Below, piece by piece: positions 37,278 to 46,911 of a stretch of 64,000 bases of DNA. Position 1 is the stretch's first letter. The number at the start of each line of letters is the position of its first letter. The DNA lies in contig CAVOGL010000006.1 in the NCBI GenBank assembly GCA_963695415.1, positions 1 to 64,000 on the forward strand, given 5' to 3'. The DNA is from CAVXWV01 sp963695415. GTDB lineage: Bacteria > Chloroflexota > Anaerolineae > Anaerolineales > UBA4823. Below the pieces are notes generated by a model. It saw nothing but the letters and a program-made list of their open reading frames with translations, did not search any database and had not been told where the DNA came from. The translations under genes and the position numbers were made by a program.

Positions 37278-39041
37278 TTATGCAAGCACTTTTCGAACGT
37301 CGATCACACCGTCGTTTGTATTTTCTGGTTGGGTGATGATGTCCTTCACTTCCTGCGGGTTAATGTTCTTCTTCTCCAGAAGAAGGGCTGCCAGACCACT
37401 GACCAATGGAGTTGCAAAGGAAGTGCCCCACCAGAAGGCGAGACCGTGAGGATAACCATGATCGACTAACTTTCTATCAGTACCAACGGGTGGATCATAC
37501 ACAGCATCAACACATGGGACCAATCCAATCATGGCGTGTGGAGTAACATTTTGCATCGATTCGCACAGTTCCTCCAGGTTTTTCCCTGCCAGTGTTGGGA
37601 TCCTCTGCAGGGCTTCTGACAATCCTCCACCTGGCGCAGCGACATCACCCAGGTTCGAAAAATGGGATAATTTCCCTTCCGAATTACTCGCCATCACGCT
37701 GATCACTTCCGGGTAGCGACCAGGGATTGCACTCTGGATCGGTGAAGGGTGTCGGTTTCCATCATTTCCTGCAGCTGCCACTATCACTGCGCCTAGATAA
37801 TAGAGAACCTGGATTATTATCCGCAGGCATGGTGTGTAGAATTGATTTTCGAGGATATCTTTCAGGATTTTCACCTGGGGATCGGAGCTGTTAGAATGTA
37901 TACTCAACATCTTCCGAAGCTCCGTTTGAATTTCGTAGGAATTCATCTCTTTTTCAGAACATAATGCTTCCAGGCTCAAGTTGATCACAATATTATGAAG
38001 AAAGCTAATTCCTGGTTGGCGCTGTGAACCCTTACCCAGCACATTCCATAGCTGCTCTAACAGGAAAAACAATTCTCCCAGGGTTTGTTTCCCCAGTACA
38101 CTCACTAGATTAAGATCCGCGTGAGGAGCAACCCGATGGACCAAACCGGCGACATAACCCCCATGATCGTCATAATCATCCAATGGATGTCCATCGTCAA
38201 GTATATTAACTTTGAATGGAGGACATTCCACATGAATCTGCAAACCATTAGCAGACACATAAGGGTGTTGAATTGTTATTATCTCATCCATACCTGCTGC
38301 TGGTATAACCTCATTAGCTCTTTTTGGATTATTGGCATTCACAAGACCTGGATCATAAGTGTCAAAGATGATCACTTTAACAGTTTCATCCGTTTCAGAA
38401 TGAATTTCAGCAGGATGTTGATCCCATTCGGAAAGTTTCAAGTTTATCCCGACATATTCAGAAGCTGGATATGTTGTTTTCGATTTTTGAGGGGATTTAA
38501 ATGCCCAATGATCTTCATAAGTTTGTTTGACGGATTGTCCTCCCAGATTGTCAGATACAGATTTTCCATTTGAGATTCCATTAATGATTTTCCCCATTCC
38601 CCCTCCCGGAGCTCCAGAGATATGTCCTGAACCGCCGGTGGGATTTGGATCACAGGCAATGTAATTGGGATCTGCAAAAACAAGGATGTTATTTTTGTTC
38701 GCCAGCTTGTAGATTTCCTCGATGACCTTCCATACCCTTGTATGAGGGTTATCTCCAGGACCTTCAACAATATCATACAAGGCAATTTGGATATTCTCAT
38801 ACGTAGTACCTATCTCAGGGACATCATATCCTGCAGGCAAACTGCTCTTGAAATCACCTATGTTTATGAATCTTGATGGCACTGGATTTAAATGAATTCC
38901 TAGTGTACCCGCCTCCCCTCGTAGAAGTTCAACTTCATTAGATTTTCCCGTTAATATCACCTGATCGTCAATGAATTGGGTGGTACCGGGTATGAAACTT
39001 TGATATTCTTTTTTTTCATTTGATGGCTGAATTTCGCTCAT
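37278..39041 (-). CDS. Intracellular subtilisin-like serine protease (S8)
   Basis: The catalytic triad is visible: Asp227 (VIIFDTYDPG), His293 (DDHGGYVAGL) and Ser541 (GTSFATPLVSG), with oxyanion Asn427 (AAAGNDGN). Length 587. There is no signal peptide or membrane segment, so it should act inside the cell, unlike most subtilases. About 220 residues precede the Asp, including an N-terminal domain and a Gly-rich stretch (GGSGHISGAPGGGMGK); these may be an inhibitory pro-region or a recruitment domain. Last gene of a minus-strand operon with a sigma factor, an anti-sigma and a CHAT protease. It may be the CHAT protease's partner or substrate. Confidence 0.9.
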   Translation of the reverse strand: MSEIQPSNEKKEYQSFIPGTTQFIDDQVILTGKSNEVELLRGEAGTLGIHLNPVPSRFINIGDFKSSLPAGYDVPEIGTTYENIQIALYDIVEGPGDNPHTRVWKVIEEIYKLANKNNILVFADPNYIACDPNPTGGSGHISGAPGGGMGKIINGISNGKSVSDNLGGQSVKQTYEDHWAFKSPQKSKTTYPASEYVGINLKLSEWDQHPAEIHSETDETVKVIIFDTYDPGLVNANNPKRANEVIPAAGMDEIITIQHPYVSANGLQIHVECPPFKVNILDDGHPLDDYDDHGGYVAGLVHRVAPHADLNLVSVLGKQTLGELFFLLEQLWNVLGKGSQRQPGISFLHNIVINLSLEALCSEKEMNSYEIQTELRKMLSIHSNSSDPQVKILKDILENQFYTPCLRIIIQVLYYLGAVIVAAAGNDGNRHPSPIQSAIPGRYPEVISVMASNSEGKLSHFSNLGDVAAPGGGLSEALQRIPTLAGKNLEELCESMQNVTPHAMIGLVPCVDAVYDPPVGTDRKLVDHGYPHGLAFWWGTSFATPLVSGLAALLLEKKNINPQEVKDIITQPENTNDGVIDVRKVLA

Positions 39042-39069
39042 CGGTTATCTCCTTTTTATAAATAAATTT

Positions 39070-41997
39070 TTATAAAGGACCACCATTTCCAACCAGAAAG
39101 AACGGCGCCCAGTAGAACGGATGGGCATACAATCTTTCCCCATCATTTTCCATTGACAGCATCTTAACCTGGGCTTGCTGAAGAGCGAGATCCTTTGGCG
39201 CACCATCAAGAAGGGCGTGATAGAAAGTGATCATGAGACTGAGAGTAGCCCGGTCCTGGACTGTCCAATGGCTGAGTACCAGTGATTTCGCTCCTGCTGT
39301 CAGAAATGCTCGCATCAAACCGGATAGTTCATCACCTCCTTCAATTACGCTACGTCCCGTCTGGCAGGCACTGAGGGTCACCAGGGAAGCTTCCAGCCTG
39401 AGGTTAAAGATATCAAGAGTAGTCAGCCAGCCATCCTCTAACGCCAATCCAGAAAACAATGGGTTTTCAGGATGAAATTCACCATGACAGGCGAGGTGTA
39501 TCAGTCGATACCTTCCATTGGGTACCTTCAGATCCTGCATCCTGGCGAGATCCTCAAGATAAGGACGGACTCCCCAATTTCTTGCTACTGCATTTGCCTC
39601 TTCTATTGTATGGCGTAATTTCCCGTAAAATGAATGACCCATCACTAAACATCCCTTTGATGAACTTACCGGCTGCTGGTAGAAACGCATCAATGAGGCT
39701 GCAGGCATATAACGAACCGGTACGCGCTCGATAAGGTATCTATCTCCATCATAAAGCGCATGGAATGGCAGATAATGCAGCTTACCAAATGGGATGATCA
39801 GTAAACGGTTGGCTTTCCTGATCATTTGTGAACAAGGATCAAGCAGCTGGTGGAATAGAACCTCCAATATCCCAAGGGCATTATTATGGAGAACATGCTT
39901 TATTTTTTTGTCAGCATGTTGTATCGCACTCAGGTTAACCCAAAAACGCTGCATCAATCTTTCAACATCAGACATCAGTGCCTGAAGTTGGATACAGCTA
40001 ACGCGATATTCATTTGTTTCAGCATCGAAAAAAACTTGAAATACTAAAACCTGTTCACCAACACAATAATATTCGATCAACAAGGTTCCTGGCTCGAGAT
40101 ACTGAATGTAATGTTCTTCAATATGTTTCCACGTTGAAGCATCCAGAGCATAATCAGAATTGCGGATCAGGAGTTGGTGCCACTTTTCGGTGATATCACT
40201 TTCGAGAGCTTGAATATATATTCGAGTCTGGATCAATTCATCCCGACTATCCATTGATGAATCCAGTCTCAAAGTATCAAACCGTTTCCATGCCTTTTGG
40301 TGTTCATCCATTAATGAATGGACGGTTTCTGTCAGGGGGATATCATCATCATGGCGAGCGATTATTTTTAGATCGGTTTGTCCAGTGAGAACATCAACGA
40401 TAGCTTGTGATTTAGCATGCTCAACCATATCTAATGCTTTTTGCGGTTCATTCATTTCAAGGTAAAGATTTACCAGGGAGGGGAATATCTGATTTTTATT
40501 TTGTAAGAAACTGGGTCTATATTCCAGCATAACCTGTTTTCTTAACTGCGAAAGGACGGAAAGTGCGTTGTTGAATTCCGTAACCGCTTGTGGAAAATCA
40601 CAAAGTTGCCTGGAGATCATCCCTTTCAATTGATGAACCTCAAATAATAACTCTGGCCATGGCTCCTGATTAATGATCGATTCCGCTGCGGATAGTGCTC
40701 GCTCTGCTTCAGGGATATTACCAACGTTCAGATTTGCTTGAGACAACAATAGCCGCACCTGAGCCCTTTCGTAATTCAAACCCAAATCATCGAAAGTAGC
40801 CTGGCATCCTTTAGCAATAGAGATGGATTGTGAAATATCTCCGTAATTCATGTAAAAAAGAGCCAGTTCGAGTTCTGCCTGAGCAGCCAGGTTGTTGGCT
40901 TTTTGATCTATTAATAATTCTCGCGAATTTTTGATCGTATCAAATCCATTTACAAAATCTCCACAACCCATTTGTGCTACACCCAATGTAAAAGTCGCTT
41001 CAGCAGTTTCCATCCTCATTCCAAGATCAGTTAGAAGTGGAATTAACTCTTTCACCAAATGCAATACACTTTCATACCTGCCCAATCGCAATAAAAAATC
41101 TGCCCGAGTAAATTCACATAATGCTGCCTCATGATGTTGACCAATGGATTGATGTTGATTTCGAGCGGATATGAGCAAATCCAACGCACGGTTATATTCA
41201 CCCATAAAGAAACAGGTAAAAGCCTTGTTATGCTGGGCTCTGGCGTATGTAACCAACTGTTGGTGCTTACCCGCCAGATGAAGAGCCTTTTGACTTGCCT
41301 CCAATGACTCTGGAAGGCGGCTGAGTGCAAAAAGAGCTAAAGCCCGGTTGGTTTCGAGTCCAGCCAACAGCAACTCGCCTTCATCTCCCATCCTTTGATA
41401 AGCTAAACTGACCCGGTCAAGGCTTGTCAGCGCACGTTGGTATTCCCTGGATCGGTTATGGATCGCCGCCAGGTTGGATTGTATTTTAGCCAGGTCTTTC
41501 CATCGTTCCTCTGCTTCAAACACTCCACACGCCCACTCCCCCTTCTCAACCGCTTCCTCATACTGCCCCAGGTTAGCCATTGCCCAGATGCTGGTAGTGT
41601 AGATAAGTGCCTGACCTACGAGATCATTATGCTGCCGGTGGATCTCCAACGCCTGTTCATACAGCTCAAGCGCCTGGCGGAATTCTCCTTTCCCCAGCAT
41701 ACACACCTGGGCACATAAACGCAGCCCCATGGCACGATATAAGTCCTTGTTGCTTTTCTCAGCAATTTCCAGGACCAGGTCAGCGCATCGTTGAGCTGTC
41801 AGAAAATTTTCACCAAATGATTGAATACACCTATCCTTCAGCGCTTCCGTCAATTCATCCAGCTGCTGGACGGAAGAAAATGCAATGATTTCATTGGCAA
41901 TAATTCTGACTGCATCTTCGTCACAGGCGATCAGTCGTTCAACTAGATCTTCAATTGGGATTGCAGTCCAATCCTGGACTTTGCCTTCTTCTGCCAT
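39070..41997 (-). CDS. TPR-CHAT protease
   Basis: Caspase-like CHAT peptidase at the C-terminus: His in IHLACHGEFHP (about residue 838 from ATG 41997) and Cys in TLSACQTGRSV (about 878). The closing FYWAPFFLVGNG is typical of CHAT. About residues 80-560 are TPR repeats (GEFRQALELYEQALEIHRQ, then NLGQYEEAVEKGEWACG). TPR-CHAT proteins occur in conflict and programmed-death systems, where the repeats sense a partner and release proteolysis. ATG 41997 is preferred, with GTGAGGAAAG upstream; a TTG at 42042 would add 15 residues. It is 28 bases upstream of the subtilase gene and shares its low GC. Confidence 0.92.
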   Translation of the reverse strand: MAEEGKVQDWTAIPIEDLVERLIACDEDAVRIIANEIIAFSSVQQLDELTEALKDRCIQSFGENFLTAQRCADLVLEIAEKSNKDLYRAMGLRLCAQVCMLGKGEFRQALELYEQALEIHRQHNDLVGQALIYTTSIWAMANLGQYEEAVEKGEWACGVFEAEERWKDLAKIQSNLAAIHNRSREYQRALTSLDRVSLAYQRMGDEGELLLAGLETNRALALFALSRLPESLEASQKALHLAGKHQQLVTYARAQHNKAFTCFFMGEYNRALDLLISARNQHQSIGQHHEAALCEFTRADFLLRLGRYESVLHLVKELIPLLTDLGMRMETAEATFTLGVAQMGCGDFVNGFDTIKNSRELLIDQKANNLAAQAELELALFYMNYGDISQSISIAKGCQATFDDLGLNYERAQVRLLLSQANLNVGNIPEAERALSAAESIINQEPWPELLFEVHQLKGMISRQLCDFPQAVTEFNNALSVLSQLRKQVMLEYRPSFLQNKNQIFPSLVNLYLEMNEPQKALDMVEHAKSQAIVDVLTGQTDLKIIARHDDDIPLTETVHSLMDEHQKAWKRFDTLRLDSSMDSRDELIQTRIYIQALESDITEKWHQLLIRNSDYALDASTWKHIEEHYIQYLEPGTLLIEYYCVGEQVLVFQVFFDAETNEYRVSCIQLQALMSDVERLMQRFWVNLSAIQHADKKIKHVLHNNALGILEVLFHQLLDPCSQMIRKANRLLIIPFGKLHYLPFHALYDGDRYLIERVPVRYMPAASLMRFYQQPVSSSKGCLVMGHSFYGKLRHTIEEANAVARNWGVRPYLEDLARMQDLKVPNGRYRLIHLACHGEFHPENPLFSGLALEDGWLTTLDIFNLRLEASLVTLSACQTGRSVIEGGDELSGLMRAFLTAGAKSLVLSHWTVQDRATLSLMITFYHALLDGAPKDLALQQAQVKMLSMENDGERLYAHPFYWAPFFLVGNGGPL

Positions 41998-42083
41998 ACT
42001 TTCCTCACTGGCTTCGGTGAAACAGGCTGATTCCCTTTTCAAATTAATAAACGATTACTGAATTTACATGTTGAAGGTTCCAC

Positions 42084-42782
42084 TCAAACAGAAAATGTGG
42101 GTGAGTGAATCTCTATTTCTTTACAATCAACAATAATTTTGTATACACCCGGTTCAACATGCTCAAAAGAAAAATTTCCAAGCTCATCGATCCTTGAGCT
42201 GGCTTGGTAACAGTCTTCAATCATTAAATCGACATCACCGATTAGATTCTCCTGACCTGCCAGAAGACCGGTTAGGGTGTAAAGACTGGGATGCTTCCTC
42301 TCAAGATATGGCATGAGCACAATCTGATACTCGTCTGCCTGGAAAACGAGTGCGGACTTTTCTCGACCACGCACATCCCACACCGGTGCAAGCTCGAGAT
42401 TGTTTTGAGCTGAAAGTTGATCTAACCCCTCAATCAAACGAGCGATGATTATTTTCGTTTTATCTAGGAATCCGGTTTTAGAACCCAGATAAGTTTTCAA
42501 CTGGTTCAACTCATCTGAGCAAAGAGGACAGTTTTTCAGATGCGTACTGATCAATGATTTTTGTTCTAAAGTGATTAATCCCAGGTAATAATCACCTATC
42601 TCCTGTGATGAAGGACATTCTGCCCGAAAGACGCTGGCAACGATACCCTTGCTCAACGCATCCAATTGATCAAGCCGGTCCTGGTAGCTGCCATCCTTTT
42701 CAATGATTTCTATGACTTCGGGTGTAGCTTCTCCAGACAGGTAAGCAAGTAACTGTGCATCGGTTAATTGGCTCATCATCAT
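42084..42782 (-). CDS. Cytosolic zinc-finger anti-sigma-like protein
   Basis: HLKNCPLC (HX3CX2C, about residues 81-88) is an anti-sigma zinc motif. The N-terminus (LTDAQLLAYLSGEATPEVIE) resembles such proteins. No membrane segment is found. The C-terminal 80 residues (IDELGNFSFEHVEPGVYKII) look like a carboxypeptidase-regulatory-like or CnaB-like beta-sandwich. It lies just downstream of the sigma-like gene and just upstream of the CHAT protease. I infer that it holds the sigma factor in the cytosol until an internal signal arrives. 232 residues. Confidence 0.75.
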   Translation of the reverse strand: MMMSQLTDAQLLAYLSGEATPEVIEIIEKDGSYQDRLDQLDALSKGIVASVFRAECPSSQEIGDYYLGLITLEQKSLISTHLKNCPLCSDELNQLKTYLGSKTGFLDKTKIIIARLIEGLDQLSAQNNLELAPVWDVRGREKSALVFQADEYQIVLMPYLERKHPSLYTLTGLLAGQENLIGDVDLMIEDCYQASSRIDELGNFSFEHVEPGVYKIIVDCKEIEIHSPTFSV

Positions 42783-42795
42783 TCTTTCATAAGGA

Positions 42796-43521
42796 TTAAC
42801 GATAGTTTACCGATTTTTCCCGGTTAATCCCGGCTATTTCGATTAAATTCGGGTCCGTTCTCAGCCTGGTCAACAAAATTTCCTTTGTTTTATAAACCTC
42901 GTTAATATCCCTGAACATTTTGAGGTGACGCTTATAAATTTCTCCTGGCTTTAAGTCAAAGGAAAAAGACTCAACCGCCACAATCTTTTCTTTACGGGTA
43001 GTTATATGTCTCTCCACCATCTGCCAGCAATCCCGGTAGCCACTCATAGAGACCGTATGATCATCGGGATCGTGGATTATCCCATCCTCATGAGACCGCA
43101 ATAATCCTGCATCCAGCTCAATCCTCTCCCTATCAGTGGCACGCAGATAATCCATGATGGCACTGTGAACGCACATCTGCAAGTAGCGTAACAAGTGCTT
43201 CAGTTCAGGAAACCGGTTGAACTTTTCTGCAGGTATGGCATTCCACATTTTTTCCAATGCACGATTGGCGAAAAACGATTTATTCTCTTTGCATCGAGTA
43301 AAGGAAGGGTGGCGGCGTACCCAGTGAACAACCTGGCGTTGGTAAAGTAAATTGATTTTTTCCCAGGCTTCATCACTCCCACCTACAATCGCCCGTCGAA
43401 AGATCTCATAACAATAACACCATTCAAAGGAGTCCCGCTGGTAATAATGACCAGTTTCCTCCAGGCATCGTGTTTGAAGATCTTCTAAGGAAAGTTCACA
43501 AAGATCCTCAGGTTCAGGCAT
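42796..43521 (-). CDS. Sigma-70-like factor of the CHAT island
   Basis: The region SDEAWEKINLLYQRQVVHWV resembles sigma region 2.1. LLRYLQMCVHSAIMDYLRAT and LKPGEIYKRHLKMF belong to a divergent sigma family common in filamentous Chloroflexota. Region 4 is short and ends KTKEILLTRLRTDPN. About 241 residues from ATG 43521, which lies four bases after the predicted transcription start (a TTG at 43527 is less likely). First gene of the operon anti-sigma, CHAT, S8; it may direct its own transcription. Confidence 0.72.
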   Translation of the reverse strand: MPEPEDLCELSLEDLQTRCLEETGHYYQRDSFEWCYCYEIFRRAIVGGSDEAWEKINLLYQRQVVHWVRRHPSFTRCKENKSFFANRALEKMWNAIPAEKFNRFPELKHLLRYLQMCVHSAIMDYLRATDRERIELDAGLLRSHEDGIIHDPDDHTVSMSGYRDCWQMVERHITTRKEKIVAVESFSFDLKPGEIYKRHLKMFRDINEVYKTKEILLTRLRTDPNLIEIAGINREKSVNYR

Positions 43522-43531
43522 TTCCAACCAA

Positions 43532-43537
43532 AGTATA
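43532..43537 (-). promoter_or_regulatory. -10 box for the CHAT-island operon, near-leaderless
   Basis: TATACT on the minus strand predicts a start near 43525, only about four bases before ATG 43521. No clear -35 of the housekeeping type. Confidence 0.4.
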
Positions 43538-43702
43538 GCACAATGTTTAAAGTTTCGTTAATTTTTTACAATCTGAAGTTGAGTTACGATCAAACTAATC
43601 TGATAAAATTGTTTAATTCCTTTCGTAAATAATAATTTCGTTTATCTGAAAATAACGGAAAGATTCAGCAACTTAGCAGGTTCAGGTATCGGGTCATAAA
43701 AT

Positions 43703-46700
43703 ATGGCTCAAAACGAGATTCGCCTTTTCCGCTCATTCCAATTCACCAGATCTGGCAGAGAAATTAAAGAGTTCAAATCCAACAAAGCCAGAGCCTTATT
43801 AATCTACCTGATCCTGGATGCAGACCATGCTCATGCCCGAAGTACCATCGCCGGGTTGATATGGCCTGATTGGCCGCAGAAGTCTGCGATGAATAACCTG
43901 CGTTATGCTCTTGCAGATTTTCGAAAGAGTATTGGCGATCGCCTGTCTGAGACACCGCTAATCTTGGCGAATAGGGAATCCTTGCAATTCAACGTTGAGG
44001 CTGATTGTTTCGTTGATGTGTTATCTTTCTCTTCCTGTATTCTGCCGCAGTCTACTCAATCGGTAACTGGATCTTACCAATCCAGACTTAAGGAAGCCAT
44101 CGATCTTTACACGGGCGACCTGTTGGAAAGCTTCCATCTGGATGATAGCCCACCGTTTGAACAATGGTTACTTGCAAAAAGAGAATATTATCGGCAGATG
44201 ATATTTCAGGCTTTACATATACTTTCCCATTCTTATGAGAACGAAAGTGATTTCACCCTTCGCGCTTGCCTGCGCACAAAGAATTATTGAAATCGAACCC
44301 TGGGATGAAGAAGCACACCGGTCCATCATGCGAATTCACACGCTCACAGGCAATCGCTCATTATCACTCAGACAGTACCAGTATTTGTGTGCCCAATTAA
44401 AAGTCGAATTACACATTGAACCCGATCAACAAACAGTCCAACTTTACCAGTCCATTTCGAATGGAACCTTTTTAAAATCAACGGGGCAAATGCCCTCGTC
44501 GAAACCTTACTCTGAAAGCCTCGAGTCCTGCGTTGATACCCATCGATCTAGCTCAAGCTGGTAAGGAAGAAATTCTTCCTTTACCTCAACAAGCTTTGCC
44601 ATATTATTTGCCATCCTTTATTGACAGGATAAATGAAATTGGGGAGGTTATCCACCTCATCCAATCCAATCGTCTTCTCACCATCATTGGGATTAGCGGT
44701 GTAGGTAAAACACGACTTTCTATAGAAACCGCAAGGAAAATCAGCGGGAATTTCCTTCATGGAGTTTGTTACCTGGATCTCACAGGTTTGTCATCCTGGA
44801 ACCAGGTCGACGATCTGATTGCAAATCACCTGAATTTATCCATCCAGACCGATACCAGCGGAGAATGGATGTTGATGGAATTATTGAAGCCCAGGCAGAT
44901 GCTTTTAATTCTAGACAATTGTGAGAACCTCACAGGGGATGGATCGAAATTTTTTAATCATCTCCTGGAAAACTGCCCTAACCTCAAAATCCTGGCAATA
45001 TCTCAAGAATTGCTTGGCATTCCCGGAGAGATCACATATCTGTTGGCTCCTTTCGAAGTACCTGATATTTTCGCTAATCCCCAAGTGATAAAAAATCACC
45101 TTCAGTGGAGTTATTCATGGATCGCATATTTAGATTGACTCCAAATATCGAGTTTACAGACGCAGATATCCAGATAATTGCAAAAATCTGCAGGAAACTT
45201 AACGGATTACCATTAGCCATCGAGTTAGCAACCGGATGGAGTCACATGTTTTCTATAAGCGAAATCGAAAGGATGTTAGAAGATACCTTGAATTCTATTT
45301 CATCCCAAGGGTTTAGCCAAAGCCATCAGCATCCAACTATCAAAAACATGTTAGATAAATCCTGTCAGTTGATAAGTCCAGAAGAAGAACTTTTATTCAA
45401 GCGATTATCCGTTTTCAGCGGAAAATGGATTCTCGAAGCAGTTGGCGCTGTCTGTTCCGGAATGGGCATTGATGAAAAAGAGATACTAAACCTGATTTCG
45501 AATCTGATAAAGAAATCCATTCTTGTTTCAAAATCTATGGAGAATGGTCAAACGAGTTACGAAATGATTGGCATCCTCCAACGATACGCCAGAAATTTAT
45601 TCAGCGAAAATGAAGAAAGAGACATATTTTTCGACAGGCATTTGGATTACTTCGTTGTTCTGAGTGAAAATTCTCCTGGGTCGATCACTGATTTCGATCA
45701 TGATAACATCATTTCCGCACTTGATTGGTCGCTTAGACAAAGTAGTAAAACTACCCTGGGACTGCGCCTTCTGATTGCCAATGCGAACTTATGGTTGACG
45801 CAGTATTCCAATGAGGGCATATACTGGCTTGAACAAGGATTTTCTCGACAAAACAATAGCCGAAATGTTCCTACTGATGTTATAGCCAGAGCTCTGCGTC
45901 TGGCAGGTCAATTGTCAGGTGGTAGAAACAATAAAGCCGCTTACGGATATTATCAAAACAGCTTTGAGATATACTGCAGAATCCCACATCCTGCCATAGA
46001 AGAACAGGTCGAAGTGATGCTTGATATGGCCAATTTTATTCACTCGGAATTTGGAGATTTTGATACGTGCGGTAACTTACTCTCACAGGCAGAGGATTTA
46101 ATCCTGTACAAAATCCCTGGAAATTTAAAAATCATCGCTGACTTGTACCTGAGTCAATACCACCTTTCATTGGACAATGCAGATTATGATGCAGCCAGGA
46201 ATTTTGCGGACCAGTGGTTAACAATTCAATACAGGACCGGCAATACAGCCAATACAATTTGGGGTCTTGTCATGTTTGGAGAACTGGCGTTCAGACAATA
46301 TAGTAATTACACTTTAGCCCAGGATTATCTTAAAGAAGCTCAAAACTACTTCAGGTCGAAGCCATTACTTTTTGAGATCTACCAGCAGCAGGCACATTGT
46401 GCGAAATTGCTGGGTGAAAACCAAACAGCGATGGAGTACGCCCGCAAATGTTTCTACCTCGCCAGAGAAAATTGGTACTCAACCGGAAATACAAGGCGAA
46501 TTCAGCAAACACTCTTTTTAATCTGCCTGTTGGAGGTCCTCCCTGACTTGTCAGGTGATTCAATAATATTCCGAAATTTATCCAATGCAGCCACTGCTAT
46601 CGGCGCGATTCAGGTTATAAATTTAAAGTCAGGTTCCATAAGATTGTGGCGGAATAAAAATGATGAAAAAATGGTCCTGGATTCGATAGCCTCAAGTTTA

Positions 46701-46793
46701 TCGAGTAAAGAGAAATTTGATGCAGTTTCCTTGGGCAAAAGGATGAAGATTGAGGATATGTTAAATTTTCTTTCTTCCCTTTTAGATGTTTAA
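43703..46793 (+). pseudogene. BTAD / NB-ARC (AfsR/SARP-like) regulator, three frameshifts
   Basis: Four frames rebuild one protein of about 1030 residues. It has an N-terminal winged-helix plus BTAD domain (SNKARALLIYLILDAD, LIWPDWPQKSAMNNLRYAL, QYQYLCAQLKVELHIEPD). Then comes a STAND/NB-ARC ATPase with Walker A IIGISGVGKTRLS and Walker B MLLILDNCEN, then KLNGLPLAIELA, and a TPR-like C-terminus. Breaks: an extra C at 44261; an extra base between about 44515 and 44545; and a missing base near 45078-45082. Three breaks in one gene could mean real decay. It is divergent from the CHAT operon and shares its composition, so it was probably its activator. Confidence 0.75.
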
Positions 46794-46884
46794 GGCTATA
46801 GCATTTCTTTAATTTAGTAATGAAGTGGATCTCATCAATGTGAGCATTTGCTTAATCACCATCCGGGTACGAATGCAAATAAGG

Positions 46885-46890
46885 TAAAAT
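46885..46890 (+). promoter_or_regulatory. -10 box for the LysM/M23 operon
   Basis: TAAAAT (context AAGGTAAAATCC), 22 bases before ATG 46912. Confidence 0.45.
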
Positions 46891-46911
46891 CCGCCAGAGA
46901 AGCAAATCCTT

